Source: Eubacterium pyruvativorans
GTDB taxonomy: Bacteria > Bacillota > Clostridia > Peptostreptococcales > Anaerovoracaceae
DNA: 64,000 nt
Direction of reading: 5' to 3'
Assembly (NCBI RefSeq): GCF_900102225.1
Contig: NZ_FNBF01000008.1
Location: 28,076-92,075 of the forward strand
Shown piece by piece: positions 8,024 through 16,965 of the stretch. The notes under the pieces were generated by a model. The model was given only the letters and a program-made list of their open reading frames with translations, searched no databases and was not told the origin of the DNA. Made by a program: the position numbers and the translations under genes. Numbering within the stretch: position 1 is the stretch's first letter; every line of letters begins with the position of its first letter.

Positions 8024-8127
8024 CCCACAAGCCGGCAGCCTCTTCTCCCAGTGGCAACCGCCCGGCCGCACCCGCCCGGCCCCTGGGTCGAATGACTTTA
8101 TTGTACCACAGTTCGAAAGTATATGAA

Positions 8128-8153
8128 ACAGGATGCTGCCGGCAGCATCCTGT
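8128..8153. repeat. 26-bp perfect palindrome downstream of the SDR gene
   Basis: ACAGGATGCTGCC at 8128-8140 is followed immediately by its exact reverse complement. As RNA it would fold into a hairpin with no loop spacer. On the minus strand it lies about 80 bases after the SDR stop and is followed by TTTCATATAC, so it may act as a weak terminator. Confidence 0.5.
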
Positions 8154-8170
8154 CTGAAAATTTCTGTCTT

Positions 8171-8218
8171 CTGTGGATTCGGCTGTGGACCCGGTTGTGG
8201 ATCCGACTGTGGATCCGC
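8171..8218. repeat. 12-bp tandem repeat, four copies
   Basis: Four consecutive 12-mers of consensus CTGTGGATCCGG run from 8171 to 8218, with one to three differences per copy. They lie just past the SDR stop codon. The period is a multiple of three, so it could be a decayed C-terminal coding repeat, though no frame with a ribosome binding site uses it. Confidence 0.7.
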
Positions 8219-8234
8219 CCGGTTGTCCGATGGG

Positions 8235-9071
8235 TTACAGCTTCCGGACCACGTCCCAGATGGACATTGCGGCGCCAGACGGGAACAGTTTCGCCAGCAC
8301 TCGCTCCACGGTTGCGAAAACGCTTGGCGTGGAAACCGCCTTCCTTCTCTGTGTGTCCCGGAACGCTCTGTGGGCCACGTATTTTTCCTGGGAGGACAGC
8401 GGGAAACTGTGGATGTACTCACTGTTTCCGGTCTTCTTCGCCATCTGAATGAACTCGGTGTCGCTGACCCAGTACGGGCAGACGGCTGTGACTGAAATCC
8501 GGTGAACCTTCAGTTCTCTTCCCAGGGCACGGCTGAACCGGATCATGAAGGCCTTCGTTGCCGCATAGACATTCAGGTACGGCAGCGGCTGGAACCCTGC
8601 CGCCGAACAGATATTCATGATCCGGGCGCCTTCTTCCATATATGGAACACAGGCTTGGGTCATGGTCACGGCGGCCCGGCAGTTCAGATCAATCATGGTC
8701 TCATTATCTTCCATGGAGATGGTTTCAATGGAGCCGATTTTCCCCATGCCGGCACAGTTAATCAGCCACCGGACGTCCGGGTCTTCGTCACTCAGCATTC
8801 CCTGAATATCCCGGACCGCCTGCCGGTCCGTCAGATCATATGCCAGCATTTTCAGCGGGGTATCCACCACGTTCTGCAGTTCTTCCAGCCGGTACCGGCG
8901 CCGGGCAACCACCCAGATTTCATCCACCTCACCGGCCCGGTCCAGCATCCGCACGAACTGGCGTCCCAGTCCGCTGGAAGCGCCGGTGACCACTGCGATC
9001 CGGCGCCTGTTTTCCCCTTCCTCTGTCATTACGTCCTGCTGTGTATTTTCTCTATTCATTTCCTCTGCCAT
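8235..9071 (-). CDS. SDR family NAD(P)-dependent oxidoreductase
   Basis: A 278-residue short-chain dehydrogenase/reductase. The Rossmann nucleotide-binding motif 'VTGASSGLGRQ' lies near residue 30, followed by 'NCAGMG' and the catalytic 'YAATKAF' (Tyr and Lys four apart, as in YxxxK). 'LNCRAAVTMTQ' is also typical of the family. The substrate cannot be predicted. AAGGAG precedes the ATG at 9071; an upstream extension in the same frame has no support. It follows sbcC on the same strand after a 141-base gap and may share its transcript. Confidence 0.88.
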   Translation of the reverse strand: MAEEMNRENTQQDVMTEEGENRRRIAVVTGASSGLGRQFVRMLDRAGEVDEIWVVARRRYRLEELQNVVDTPLKMLAYDLTDRQAVRDIQGMLSDEDPDVRWLINCAGMGKIGSIETISMEDNETMIDLNCRAAVTMTQACVPYMEEGARIMNICSAAGFQPLPYLNVYAATKAFMIRFSRALGRELKVHRISVTAVCPYWVSDTEFIQMAKKTGNSEYIHSFPLSSQEKYVAHRAFRDTQRRKAVSTPSVFATVERVLAKLFPSGAAMSIWDVVRKL

Positions 9072-9212
9072 ACTGTCTCCTTTCTGCCCCGCCGGGGAGC
9101 GAACGGCTGCGGGATTTTTCTTTGTCTCCCCCATCATATCACCCCGGGAAGCAGGCTGCAATTTCCCTTCCGCCGGCCCAGGAATCTGCCGCTTCCGAAG
9201 AGGAATATTCCG

Positions 9213-11987
9213 CTACGTGACGATCTCCACCCGGCTTCCACCGGACGGGTCCTTCCGCACTCTGATCTGCCGGTCGATCCGGTCCCGGAGCTCAGCGACA
9301 TGGGAGATGATCCCCACCAGACGGTCGCTTTCCGCCAGGCTCCCCAGAGCCTGCAGCGCCTGTTCCAGCGCATCCTCGCTGAGGGATCCGAAGCCTTCAT
9401 CCACGAACATGGAGTCCAGCCGGATTCCCCCGGAAGATGCCTGTATTTCATCGGACAGGCCCAGGGCCAGAGAGAGGGAGGCCATGAAGGATTCTCCGCC
9501 GGAGAGGCTGCGGACATCCCGCTCCGTCCCGTTATAGTGATCGATCACATCCAGCTCCAGTCCGGTCTGGCTCCGGTTGTTGGAGGCCTCCTTCCGGCGC
9601 ACCAGTTCGTACTGGCCGCCGGACATGATGCGAAACCGCAGATTGGCGTGGCGCAGGATCTCATCGAAGAACTGCATCTGGATATAGGTCTCCAGCTGAA
9701 TTTTTTCTTTGCCCGTCAGGCTGCCCCCTGCCGTATCCGCCAGGTTCTGCACCATCCGGTACCGGTGAACCTTCTCCTGCCGGGAATCATAGAGACCGGA
9801 GAGTTTATCCTGTGCGGCCTCGTTGGTTCTGAGGCGATGGGAAATCTCTGTGATTTCATCGTGCAGACGCTTCTCCTGTTCTTTCTGGTCCAGGACCTCC
9901 TGCTCCAGCCGGTCCAGATCGTATCGGGGCGCATCGGTCAGCTGCTTCTCCAGTTCCTGCACTTTTCCCTTCCATTTCCCCAGTTCCGCTTCAGCCTTTA
10001 CCGCCTGCTCTTGGGCTCTTTCCAGTGCTTTCTTCAGCTGTTTCCGTTCCTCTATCATGGAGTTTCCCGCATTTTTTGCCTCCTGAAGGCTTTCGTACCT
10101 CAGTTCTTTCCGGAGCTGCGCAGTCTGTTTCTCCGCTGCTTCCCGCGCCGCCCCGATCCCGGCGGCATCGGCAGACTGTGCAGCGCCCCGGGCAGCGGCC
10201 TCTTCCTTCAGGGTTCGAATCTTCGGGATCTCACTGCTGAGCGTGCGGAACTGCATCAGCTTCTGTTCCCACTCCTGCAGTTCCCTTCCGGCCTCCCGCA
10301 GCATCAATGCTGCGGCATGGATTTCCTCCCGGATCCGGCTTTGGGCCTGTTCCGGATCCTCCGGCATTTCGGTCTCCAGGATTTTCCGGTATTCAAGCTC
10401 CAGCTGCTCCCGGCTTCTGCGAAGAACACCTTCCTGCCGGGCCGCTTCTTCGCTGGCACTCCTGGCCTCCCGGTCCGCCCGGTCCCGCTCCCGCTCTGTC
10501 TTCCGGAGCTGTGCTTCCGTCACCGCCTGACCGGTCAGAACCGCCGGATCCGGGTGATCCGGCGAGCCGCACACCGGGCACGGCCGGCCGGGCGCAAGTT
10601 CTGATGCCAGAATGCCCGCCTGCTCGGAAAGAAAAGCCCCTCGCTCCTGCTGATACCGGGCTTCCCAGTTCTGAAATTCCTGTTCTTTTTCCCGGAACAT
10701 GTCCCGGGCACGGGTCAGCTCTTCCTGCATCTTCCGGAAGTCATCGGCCTGACTTTCCAGTCCTTCCACCGCAGTCTGCCGCTCTTCCAGCCGGTTCTTC
10801 CGGTTCTCCGCCCGCTCCCGTTCCGAAGCGGATTCTCCCAGGGATGAGATGACCTCCTCCTTTTCCTTCAGCTGCGTCTCAAGCTTCTCGACTTCTTTCT
10901 GTTCCCGCTGTGCGGCGTTCTCTGCCTGCTTCCATTTCTTCCGCAGATCCTCCGCCTCATCCAGGTATTTCTGCAGCTCCTCGTACTTCGGAATCTGCAG
11001 GCGAAGATCCTGGATTTTCTCTCCCAGTGCCTCCCGCTCTGCTTCCCGGCGGGTTTCCGCATTCAGCTGTTCCCTGCAGTATTCCGCATACTCTGCCGCT
11101 TGTTTCACCCGTTCCCGGTTCTCCTTCAGATCCCGGCGCATACTCTCCTGCCTCCGGGCGGCCCCCAGGCAGAGATTTTTCTGTTCCCGTTCCACGCCGA
11201 CCTTCTTCAGAATTTCCTCCCGGCCAGCCTTTTCCCGGCGGTCCCTTTCGATCATCTCCCGGACCAGAGTGAGAACGGGTTCTCCGGTGAAATCTTTGTC
11301 CATTCCCTCCCGGTAACGCCGGGTGAGGTCAGGATCCGGCGGGCAGACGATCATCTCCCGGTACTGCCGCTCCGCCACATTCCCCCGTTCCAGCTCCCGG
11401 GACAGGTCCAGCGCCTGCCGTTTCAATCGCTCCTGCAGATCATGATAGCGGCCGGTGCGGAACAGTTTACGAAAAATCCCGATGCGTTCTGCGGTGTCCG
11501 CCAGAAGTAATTTCAAAAAATCCCCCTGGGCGATCATCGCAATCCGGGTGAACTGTTCCCGGTCGATGCCGATGATCTCCGTTATCTTCTCCGTCACCTC
11601 CCGTACCCGGGTCAGCACGGTGCCGTCGGGCAGCTCCAGTTCCGCCTCGGCCTTCTGACTGGTCATGCCTTCTCCACGGGCCTTCGGACGGAGGTACTCC
11701 GGATTCCGCTTCACCCGGTACGTTTTCCCCCGGTACCGGAAAGTCAGTTCCACGAAAGTTTTCACATCCGGCGCCGCATATTTCGACCGGAGCATGCTGC
11801 TGTCCCGGCTGTCCCCGCTGGGCTCGCCGTACAGCGCATAGGTGATTGCATCGAAAATGGTGGTTTTCCCCGCCCCGGTATCCCCGGTGATCAGGTACAG
11901 TCCCCCTTCCCCCAGCCGGGACAGATCCAGCCGGGTTTCGCCCGCATAGGGACCGAAAGCGGACATGGTCAATTTTAGCGGTCTCAT
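9213..11987 (-). CDS. sbcC: SbcC exonuclease subunit (Rad50-like ATPase)
   Basis: A 924-residue SMC-like ATPase of the SbcCD nuclease, which opens hairpins and trims blocked double-strand ends. The N-terminal Walker A 'GDTGAGKTT' is at residues 34-42. Long charged coiled coils flank the zinc-hook CPVC near residue 470. The C-terminal half carries the ABC signature 'LSGGES' and the Walker B region 'MFVDEGFGSL'. Length is typical. Its ATG overlaps the last four bases of sbcD, so the two are translationally coupled. GGAGGAG lies just before the start. Confidence 0.96.
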   Translation of the reverse strand: MRPLKLTMSAFGPYAGETRLDLSRLGEGGLYLITGDTGAGKTTIFDAITYALYGEPSGDSRDSSMLRSKYAAPDVKTFVELTFRYRGKTYRVKRNPEYLRPKARGEGMTSQKAEAELELPDGTVLTRVREVTEKITEIIGIDREQFTRIAMIAQGDFLKLLLADTAERIGIFRKLFRTGRYHDLQERLKRQALDLSRELERGNVAERQYREMIVCPPDPDLTRRYREGMDKDFTGEPVLTLVREMIERDRREKAGREEILKKVGVEREQKNLCLGAARRQESMRRDLKENRERVKQAAEYAEYCREQLNAETRREAEREALGEKIQDLRLQIPKYEELQKYLDEAEDLRKKWKQAENAAQREQKEVEKLETQLKEKEEVISSLGESASERERAENRKNRLEERQTAVEGLESQADDFRKMQEELTRARDMFREKEQEFQNWEARYQQERGAFLSEQAGILASELAPGRPCPVCGSPDHPDPAVLTGQAVTEAQLRKTERERDRADREARSASEEAARQEGVLRRSREQLELEYRKILETEMPEDPEQAQSRIREEIHAAALMLREAGRELQEWEQKLMQFRTLSSEIPKIRTLKEEAAARGAAQSADAAGIGAAREAAEKQTAQLRKELRYESLQEAKNAGNSMIEERKQLKKALERAQEQAVKAEAELGKWKGKVQELEKQLTDAPRYDLDRLEQEVLDQKEQEKRLHDEITEISHRLRTNEAAQDKLSGLYDSRQEKVHRYRMVQNLADTAGGSLTGKEKIQLETYIQMQFFDEILRHANLRFRIMSGGQYELVRRKEASNNRSQTGLELDVIDHYNGTERDVRSLSGGESFMASLSLALGLSDEIQASSGGIRLDSMFVDEGFGSLSEDALEQALQALGSLAESDRLVGIISHVAELRDRIDRQIRVRKDPSGGSRVEIVT

Positions 11988-13192
11988 GCTTCTCCTCCCC
12001 AGATTTCCTCAATCAATGTGCGCACACAGCGGCGCTCCTCTTCCGTCATGGGCCGGTTATTCTGCAGCGCATAGAATGCGTCGAAATTCTCCTCCGGCGA
12101 CTGCTCCCGCACCGCTTCCGTGCTGTCGATTTCCCGGTTTCTCCGGGTTCTGGCATTGTCATAATCCAGCCGCATCACATAAGGATATACCTTCCGGAGT
12201 CTGCCGACGGCGTCCGGCACATCCCGTTCGTCAGTCAGAATAATGCGGAAATAGTTCCGGTCTGCCCCCGCCTGTTCTGCGTACGCTGGATCGGTGACCT
12301 GATCGAAGCTGCCCCGGATCTCCTTCATATCCCGGACCGGCGTCAGCGGGATTTCCCGGATGTGGAGAGGACAAAGGCCGTCCGGACGCCCGGTCGCCAC
12401 CTCCGTTTCCCGGCCGCTCCGGGCCCGGGGGCCCAGTTCCGCAATGGTCACGGATTTCTCATGCCCCGCCTCCGAAAACGAATATTTCAGCGGTGTGCCG
12501 CAGTACCGCACACTCTCTCCGATCTGCTGCGGATTGTGGATGTGTCCCAGCGCAGCGTAGTCAAAACCCGAGAACACATCCGCATTCACATTATCCAGCC
12601 CGCCGACACTGATTTCCTCCGAATCACTTCGGGAAGCCCCGGTGACAAACTGGTGGGCGACCAGCACATTCCGCTTCGACGGATCAATGTCCATGGCCCG
12701 GATCGCCGCATCCAGTGCATCGCTGTAGCTGTTGATGGACTCCTCCTGTTCCGGGAACGCTTTCCGGGCGTGAATCGGCTTGATGAAGGGCAGCAGGTAG
12801 ATCATCACCGGATCATCCTCCCGGCCGGCATTCCGTTCCCACACCGGAATCCCCTCCACCGGCCCGTGAAATACCGGAGAAAGGTACACCCCGCTCCGGT
12901 CCATCAGGGATCTGCCGAAGGCGATGCGCTCCGCCGAATCATGGTTGCCGCTGATGACGAAAATCTTACGGCTTCCGTCTGCCAGCCGGTTCAGAAACCG
13001 GTCGAACAGCCCCACCGCCTCTGCTGACGGCACCGCCTTGTCATACACATCCCCGGCGATCAGCACGGCTTCCGGCTGTTCCGCCTCCACGATATCCAAA
13101 ATCTGTCTCAGGATGTATTCCTGGTCCTCGATCATGGAAAACTCGTTGACCCGTTTCCCCAGATGCAGGTCCGACAGATGGATCAGTTTCAT
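11984..13192 (-). CDS. sbcD: SbcD exonuclease subunit (Mre11-like nuclease)
   Basis: A 402-residue metallophosphoesterase, the nuclease partner of SbcC. The phosphoesterase motifs appear in order: 'SDLHLGK', 'AGDVYD', 'SGNHDS', 'AHQF' and 'LGHIH'. GGGAGG 5 bases before the ATG at 13192 fixes the start; the frame is open 26 codons further up without support. It is followed by sbcC with a 4-base overlap and preceded by the GIY-YIG gene 74 bases away. Confidence 0.95.
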   Translation of the reverse strand: MKLIHLSDLHLGKRVNEFSMIEDQEYILRQILDIVEAEQPEAVLIAGDVYDKAVPSAEAVGLFDRFLNRLADGSRKIFVISGNHDSAERIAFGRSLMDRSGVYLSPVFHGPVEGIPVWERNAGREDDPVMIYLLPFIKPIHARKAFPEQEESINSYSDALDAAIRAMDIDPSKRNVLVAHQFVTGASRSDSEEISVGGLDNVNADVFSGFDYAALGHIHNPQQIGESVRYCGTPLKYSFSEAGHEKSVTIAELGPRARSGRETEVATGRPDGLCPLHIREIPLTPVRDMKEIRGSFDQVTDPAYAEQAGADRNYFRIILTDERDVPDAVGRLRKVYPYVMRLDYDNARTRRNREIDSTEAVREQSPEENFDAFYALQNNRPMTEEERRCVRTLIEEIWGGEA

Positions 13193-13266
13193 GCTTTCCT
13201 CCCTCTCCTCAGGTCCGTCAAAAAAAACGCAGCGCTCCGTTCCCCTGACGGTGCGCCGCATTATCT

Positions 13267-13554
13267 TCATTTCTCATTCTTTCCTTCTGACGGCATCGAC
13301 GATGCGCACGGACCGCCGGCAATCAGCTGCAGTTTTCCGGCCCGGGTCATACGTTTGATCCGGTACTCCCGGCGCATCGCTTCCCTCCGGTCTTCGTGGC
13401 ACTCATAATACACCAGTGTCACCGGCCGCCGGGACCTGGTGTATTTCGCCCCTGCCGTGCCGCTGTTATGGGCCGCCACCCGTTTCGACAGATCATTGGT
13501 CCATCCGGTATACAGTGTGCCGTCCGCACAGCGGAGAATATACGTGTAATTCAC
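13267..13554 (-). CDS. GIY-YIG nuclease superfamily protein (UPF0213/YhbQ-like)
   Basis: A 95-residue single-domain protein of the YhbQ/UPF0213 type. 'YTYILRCADGTLYTGWTND' carries the Y-Y...Y-G pair that names the fold, and 'RRPVTLVYYE' and a central Arg follow as in the family. The start is taken as the GTG at 13554, 13 bases after the stop of the upstream G3E GTPase gene, because the frame further upstream overlaps that gene and has no family similarity. GGGGCGGA before it is a weak ribosome binding site. Members are thought to have nuclease folds, but the cellular role is poorly known. Confidence 0.85.
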   Translation of the reverse strand: MNYTYILRCADGTLYTGWTNDLSKRVAAHNSGTAGAKYTRSRRPVTLVYYECHEDRREAMRREYRIKRMTRAGKLQLIAGGPCASSMPSEGKNEK

Positions 13555-13567
13555 ATTCCGCCCCGGA

Positions 13568-14536
13568 TCAGAACTGGGCAACCTCCGGGTCGCACGGCTT
13601 CGCCGGCGCCACAGTGGTGCAGTACAGCACCGGGCCCACCTCTTCATAGACCGGTGTGTATTCCACCTTCACCGTCGCACGGATCTTCACCCAGCTGCCG
13701 TTCTCCAGATTCTGCGCTTCCTTCGTCCACTTGCAGAGCAGCCCCGCAAACTGGATGTCCTGGACACAGCAGGTCATTACATGACGGCCGAAAATGAAAC
13801 TGTCCGGTTCCAGACCGCCGCCCACTGCGACCCGGCCTTTCACCCGGAGTTCCTTTCCCTCGTAATTCTCCTGGTTGTCGTTGATATCCCGGTACCACTC
13901 CGCATACATGTCATCTTCGATGTTGATCACATCTGCGTTCATATCGTACGGCAGCGGATCCACGATGTCGTCCATGATGATATCGTCCGGTCCGAATTCA
14001 TAGAGAATCTGGGATTTCCGGTTGGCCACCCGGCAGACCTTGTGTATGGCCAGCTGCTGTTCGCCGAAATCGTCTCCCCGGACACAGCGGTTGATCACCA
14101 CCAGCTCGGCACTCTTCAGTTTATCGAAGGTCTGCTGGCGCATATTCTGATTGTATACCAGGAAAGTGTTTGCATCCGCAAAGGTCATTTCCTGATAGAT
14201 GATCCAGCCCTCCGGCATGTTCCGATACAGCGTATCCAGATTCCACATGCCGTTGTATTCCACAATCACCCGCTCACAGGCATGCTTCGCATACAGGGAG
14301 GCCATCAGAGCTGTGGTCAGCTCTTCTTCCTCCTCAACGGTTTCGATGAACACATTCGGAGAAGCGAACTTCTCTGTTTCGTATTCTTCTTCTCCTTCTT
14401 CACAAAGCAGAAGCAGTGTGCGCTCGCCGGCGTTGAAGTCCTCCCCTTCCAGAGCATCCTGAATGAACTTCGTCTTACCGGATCCCAGGAATCCGGTAAA
14501 AAGATATACCGGTACTTCTGTAAAATTATCTGCCAT
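13568..14536 (-). CDS. G3E-family GTPase (CobW/COG0523-related), second copy
   Basis: A 322-residue P-loop GTPase. The Walker A 'GFLGSGKTKF' is near residue 15, and 'VINRC' sits in the guanine-recognition position normally read as NKxD. The C-terminal half contains a distinct beta-rich region ending 'CTTVAPAKPC'. Unlike its neighbour it lacks the CxCC metal motif and the His-rich loop. It lies 41 bases behind the His-rich GTPase gene, so the two are probably co-transcribed and may work together in metal handling. A specific substrate cannot be assigned. Confidence 0.8.
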   Translation of the reverse strand: MADNFTEVPVYLFTGFLGSGKTKFIQDALEGEDFNAGERTLLLLCEEGEEEYETEKFASPNVFIETVEEEEELTTALMASLYAKHACERVIVEYNGMWNLDTLYRNMPEGWIIYQEMTFADANTFLVYNQNMRQQTFDKLKSAELVVINRCVRGDDFGEQQLAIHKVCRVANRKSQILYEFGPDDIIMDDIVDPLPYDMNADVINIEDDMYAEWYRDINDNQENYEGKELRVKGRVAVGGGLEPDSFIFGRHVMTCCVQDIQFAGLLCKWTKEAQNLENGSWVKIRATVKVEYTPVYEEVGPVLYCTTVAPAKPCDPEVAQF

Positions 14537-14577
14537 GAATCTGTCTCTCCATTCTATCCCTGCGTCATCCGTCCGGC

Positions 14578-15642
14578 TTAGAGTCCGAACAGTTCCTTGA
14601 TTCTGTCCTGTTCCAGTCCTGTGCCGATCACGCAGATCATGCCGGTTGCAGAAGGATGCCCTTCTCTGACTTCCGGTTCACCCGGCACATAGTCGAACTC
14701 CAGCCAGCCGCCGTCCACTGCCGGAACGATGCCCTTCGCCCGCAGCACCTGGCCGCATTCCGCAAAATTCTGCAGAGATGCCAGCGCCTGCTCCAGCTGC
14801 TCCTTCGTATAAGTATGGGCCGTCTCAACGCCGAACTCATCGAACACTTCATCGGCATCGTGGCCGTGGTGATGATGGTGATGATGGTGATGATGCCCGT
14901 GCTCCTCATGATCATGGTCATCGTGATCATGGTCGTGATGATGCTCATGATCATGATCCTCATGGTCATGATCGTGCTCCGCTTCATGCTCCTCCAGTTC
15001 CCGGTACGCCTCCTCCCGCAGGTGATCCAGTTCTGCAGACAGGGTCTTCTTCTGTTCCATGATGTCCAGAATCTCTTTCCCGTCGATCTGATCCCACGGC
15101 GTGGTGACGATGGAAGCCTCACTGTTCAGGCCCCGGAGCAGTTCCAGTACCTGGTCCATCTTCTCCCGGGACAGCCCGTCCGTGTGGCTCAGAATAATGG
15201 AACTGGCGTGCTCCACCTGGTTCTTGTAGAATTCGCCGAAATTCTTCAGGTACATCTTCGCCTTCTTGGCGTCCACCACTGTGGTGAAGCCGTTCAGCTG
15301 AATCTCGTCATTCTGCAGATCCTGTACGGCAATGATGACGTCGCTCAGCTTGCCCACCCCGGAAGGCTCGATCAGGATCCGGTCCGGATGGTACTGGCTG
15401 ATCACATCGTTCAGCGCTCTGCCGAAGTCTCCCACCAGCGTGCAGCAGATGCACCCCGCATTCATCTGATTAATCTGAATGCCGGTGCTTTCCAGAAACC
15501 CCTTGTCCACACCGATTTCGCCGAATTCATTTTCGATCAGCACAACCTGTTCATCTCCGTACGCCTCTGCGATCAGTTTCTTGATCAGTGTCGTCTTTCC
15601 GGCGCCCAGAAACCCGGAGAAAATATCTACCTTCGTAGCCAT
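14578..15642 (-). CDS. COG0523 (CobW-like) G3E GTPase with large His-rich loop
   Basis: A 354-residue metal-chaperone-type GTPase. Walker A 'GFLGAGKTT' is at residues 10-18, the metal-binding CICC at 64-67, and 'IEPSGVG' follows. A region of alternating His and Asp/Glu, ending in about ten consecutive His, spans roughly residues 218-262, before the C-terminal CobW domain. COG0523 proteins insert zinc, cobalt or nickel into client proteins. The His-rich loop points to metal storage or transfer, but does not identify the metal. An extended -10 (TGG-TATAAT) lies about 70 bases upstream; I saw no Zur box. Confidence 0.92.
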   Translation of the reverse strand: MATKVDIFSGFLGAGKTTLIKKLIAEAYGDEQVVLIENEFGEIGVDKGFLESTGIQINQMNAGCICCTLVGDFGRALNDVISQYHPDRILIEPSGVGKLSDVIIAVQDLQNDEIQLNGFTTVVDAKKAKMYLKNFGEFYKNQVEHASSIILSHTDGLSREKMDQVLELLRGLNSEASIVTTPWDQIDGKEILDIMEQKKTLSAELDHLREEAYRELEEHEAEHDHDHEDHDHEHHHDHDHDDHDHEEHGHHHHHHHHHHGHDADEVFDEFGVETAHTYTKEQLEQALASLQNFAECGQVLRAKGIVPAVDGGWLEFDYVPGEPEVREGHPSATGMICVIGTGLEQDRIKELFGL

Positions 15643-15713
15643 CGTTATCCACCTCTTCTATCTTCATTATCAGAATGCTGTTTCTCATGCGGCTTCTGCC
15701 GCAGACCTTACGC

Positions 15714-15719
15714 ATTATA
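15714..15719 (-). promoter_or_regulatory. -10 element of the two G3E GTPase genes
   Basis: On the minus strand TGTGG-TATAAT forms an extended -10 about 72 bases upstream of the His-rich GTPase ATG, with a small GC hairpin in the leader. No good -35 is seen. Confidence 0.6.
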
Positions 15720-15783
15720 CCACACCGGCCCCGGGTTGAATCCGGATTTCTCAATTCTTCACCCGGTTTTCATCCTGCTTCCG

Positions 15784-16272
15784 TCAGTTTTCCAGGTCAC
15801 TCAGGATATCGTAAATCAGTCCGGAAGAATACCCCCGGGCAGCCAGCCGGCGGGCGACTCTTCCCCGGATCCGGTCCGGCACCGGATCCCCGGGCTCCAG
15901 ATCCGCCATCCGCAGCACATTCTCCGCCTCCTGCCTCGCCATCTCCCGTTCACTGAATGCCGGATGGTCCTCCAGATAATCCAGAAAGGCGGGTTCGGAA
16001 ACTTCCGGACCCACTCCCCGTTTTCTGAGTTCCCCCAGAGTCCGGACCCGGCTCCAGCGCTTCCGGAAGGCGTAATCGAAGAACTCCATGGCATAGCGCC
16101 GGTCGTCCAGATAGTGGTATTCCAGAAGCATCCGGATCACCGGCTCCGTTTCCTCCGGCAGAAACTGCTTTTTCCGGAGAAACTGCCTCAGTTCATATTC
16201 CGTCATGGCCCGGGCGGCCAGTTTCCGGGCCGCCGCCTCTTCACAGGCCCGGCGCCTCTTCTCATTTTCCAC
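15784..16272 (-). CDS. recX: Regulatory protein RecX
   Basis: A 162-residue RecX-type protein, which modulates RecA filaments. It shows repeated three-helix units with 'MTEYELRQFLRKK', 'YLDDRRYAMEFFD' and the C-terminal 'LAARGYSSGLIYDIL' typical of the family. The start is the GTG at 16272 with AAGGAG 6 bases upstream; it overlaps the end of the phosphopantetheinyl transferase gene by 11 bases, implying coupled translation. No recA lies in the window. Confidence 0.88.
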   Translation of the reverse strand: MENEKRRRACEEAAARKLAARAMTEYELRQFLRKKQFLPEETEPVIRMLLEYHYLDDRRYAMEFFDYAFRKRWSRVRTLGELRKRGVGPEVSEPAFLDYLEDHPAFSEREMARQEAENVLRMADLEPGDPVPDRIRGRVARRLAARGYSSGLIYDILSDLEN

Positions 16273-16882
16273 AGGCTTCTCCTTTCTCCGGTCGAACGCG
16301 TTTCAGCATATTCTTTGTCAGCGGCCGCAGTTCATATTCCCGGGGTGTCTCCGTGGCCGAAGCACACAGAAATCCTCCGCCGACCCGGATCTCCCGGAAA
16401 CAGTAAGGCCGGCCGTTCCACTGTCCCCGATCCGCCAGTGCCGGGGGGAGCGGACTGCCGAAGAGTCCCTCTCCGGTCATTTTCCCATAAGCCTCATGAC
16501 AGACCCAGAGCCGGAAGAAGGCCTCCGGTCCGCCGGACGCCACATATGCCGCTTCCTCCGGCCGGAAGAAACGGCGGGCCAGCTTCTGTTCCCGGCCGGG
16601 CCGAACCTGCTGCAGATCCAGGCCGCAGGGACTGTCCGAGACCATACACATCCAGTGCTCCCCGCTGTTCGTCACCGAGAAATGCACCGGAAGATCCGGA
16701 AAGAACGGTTTCCCCTTCTCCGTCCGCCGGATTTCCGCATTCCGGATCCGCTGCCGGTCACGGTGCGCTCCCGGAAGTGCGGCGGGATTCCGCTCCGCCC
16801 AGTCCAGAACACAGGCCCGGACCATCGGGTCTGCGGCGGCACCGTGTCCGTATTTTCCTTCATATGTGTAGATAATGTCCAT
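16262..16882 (-). CDS. 4'-phosphopantetheinyl transferase (Sfp-like)
   Basis: A 206-residue enzyme that transfers phosphopantetheine from CoA to carrier proteins. The family motifs are visible: 'VHFSVTNSGEHW' (substrate cleft), 'CGLDLQ' (first metal ligand, family GIDIE/GVDLE) and 'FFRLWVCHEAYGKMTGEGL' (family W..KEA..K..G.GL). The usual Lys of WxxKEA is His here, a mild departure. No polyketide or peptide synthetase gene is nearby, so its client may be an acyl carrier protein encoded elsewhere. GGGAG precedes the ATG. Confidence 0.85.
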   Translation of the reverse strand: MDIIYTYEGKYGHGAAADPMVRACVLDWAERNPAALPGAHRDRQRIRNAEIRRTEKGKPFFPDLPVHFSVTNSGEHWMCMVSDSPCGLDLQQVRPGREQKLARRFFRPEEAAYVASGGPEAFFRLWVCHEAYGKMTGEGLFGSPLPPALADRGQWNGRPYCFREIRVGGGFLCASATETPREYELRPLTKNMLKRVRPEKGEACGK

Positions 16883-16922
16883 GGTCTCCCGCCGCCTTCG
16901 GTTTCCCGGCGATCCTTTCCGA

Positions 16923-16950
16923 AAAAAGAAAAGCGCCCGCTTTCACCGGG
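16923..16950 (-). terminator. Terminator behind yerC
   Basis: On the minus strand AGCG(T)CCCG pairs with CGGGCGCT and is followed by TTTTCTTTTTTC, 15-40 bases after the yerC stop. It separates yerC from the phosphopantetheinyl transferase gene, which would need read-through or its own promoter. Confidence 0.75.
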
Positions 16951-16965
16951 ACGCTGTCTCTTCGT

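Larger units (their letters stand above)
7370..8234. other. Non-coding region with direct repeats, hairpin island 2 and 12-bp tandem repeats
   Basis: About 865 bases with no supported gene. From left to right it holds the leader of the metA-aspartokinase gene with a direct repeat, the hairpin-repeat island at 7584-8023, a 26-bp palindrome, and a 12-bp tandem repeat next to the end of the SDR gene. Open frames across it on the plus strand have no ribosome binding site and are built from the repeats. I found no SAM or lysine riboswitch signature. Confidence 0.6.

Noticed and set aside
7576..8157. 193-codon plus-strand frame across hairpin island 2
   Set aside because: Made of the repeat units and low-complexity sequence; no ribosome binding site.
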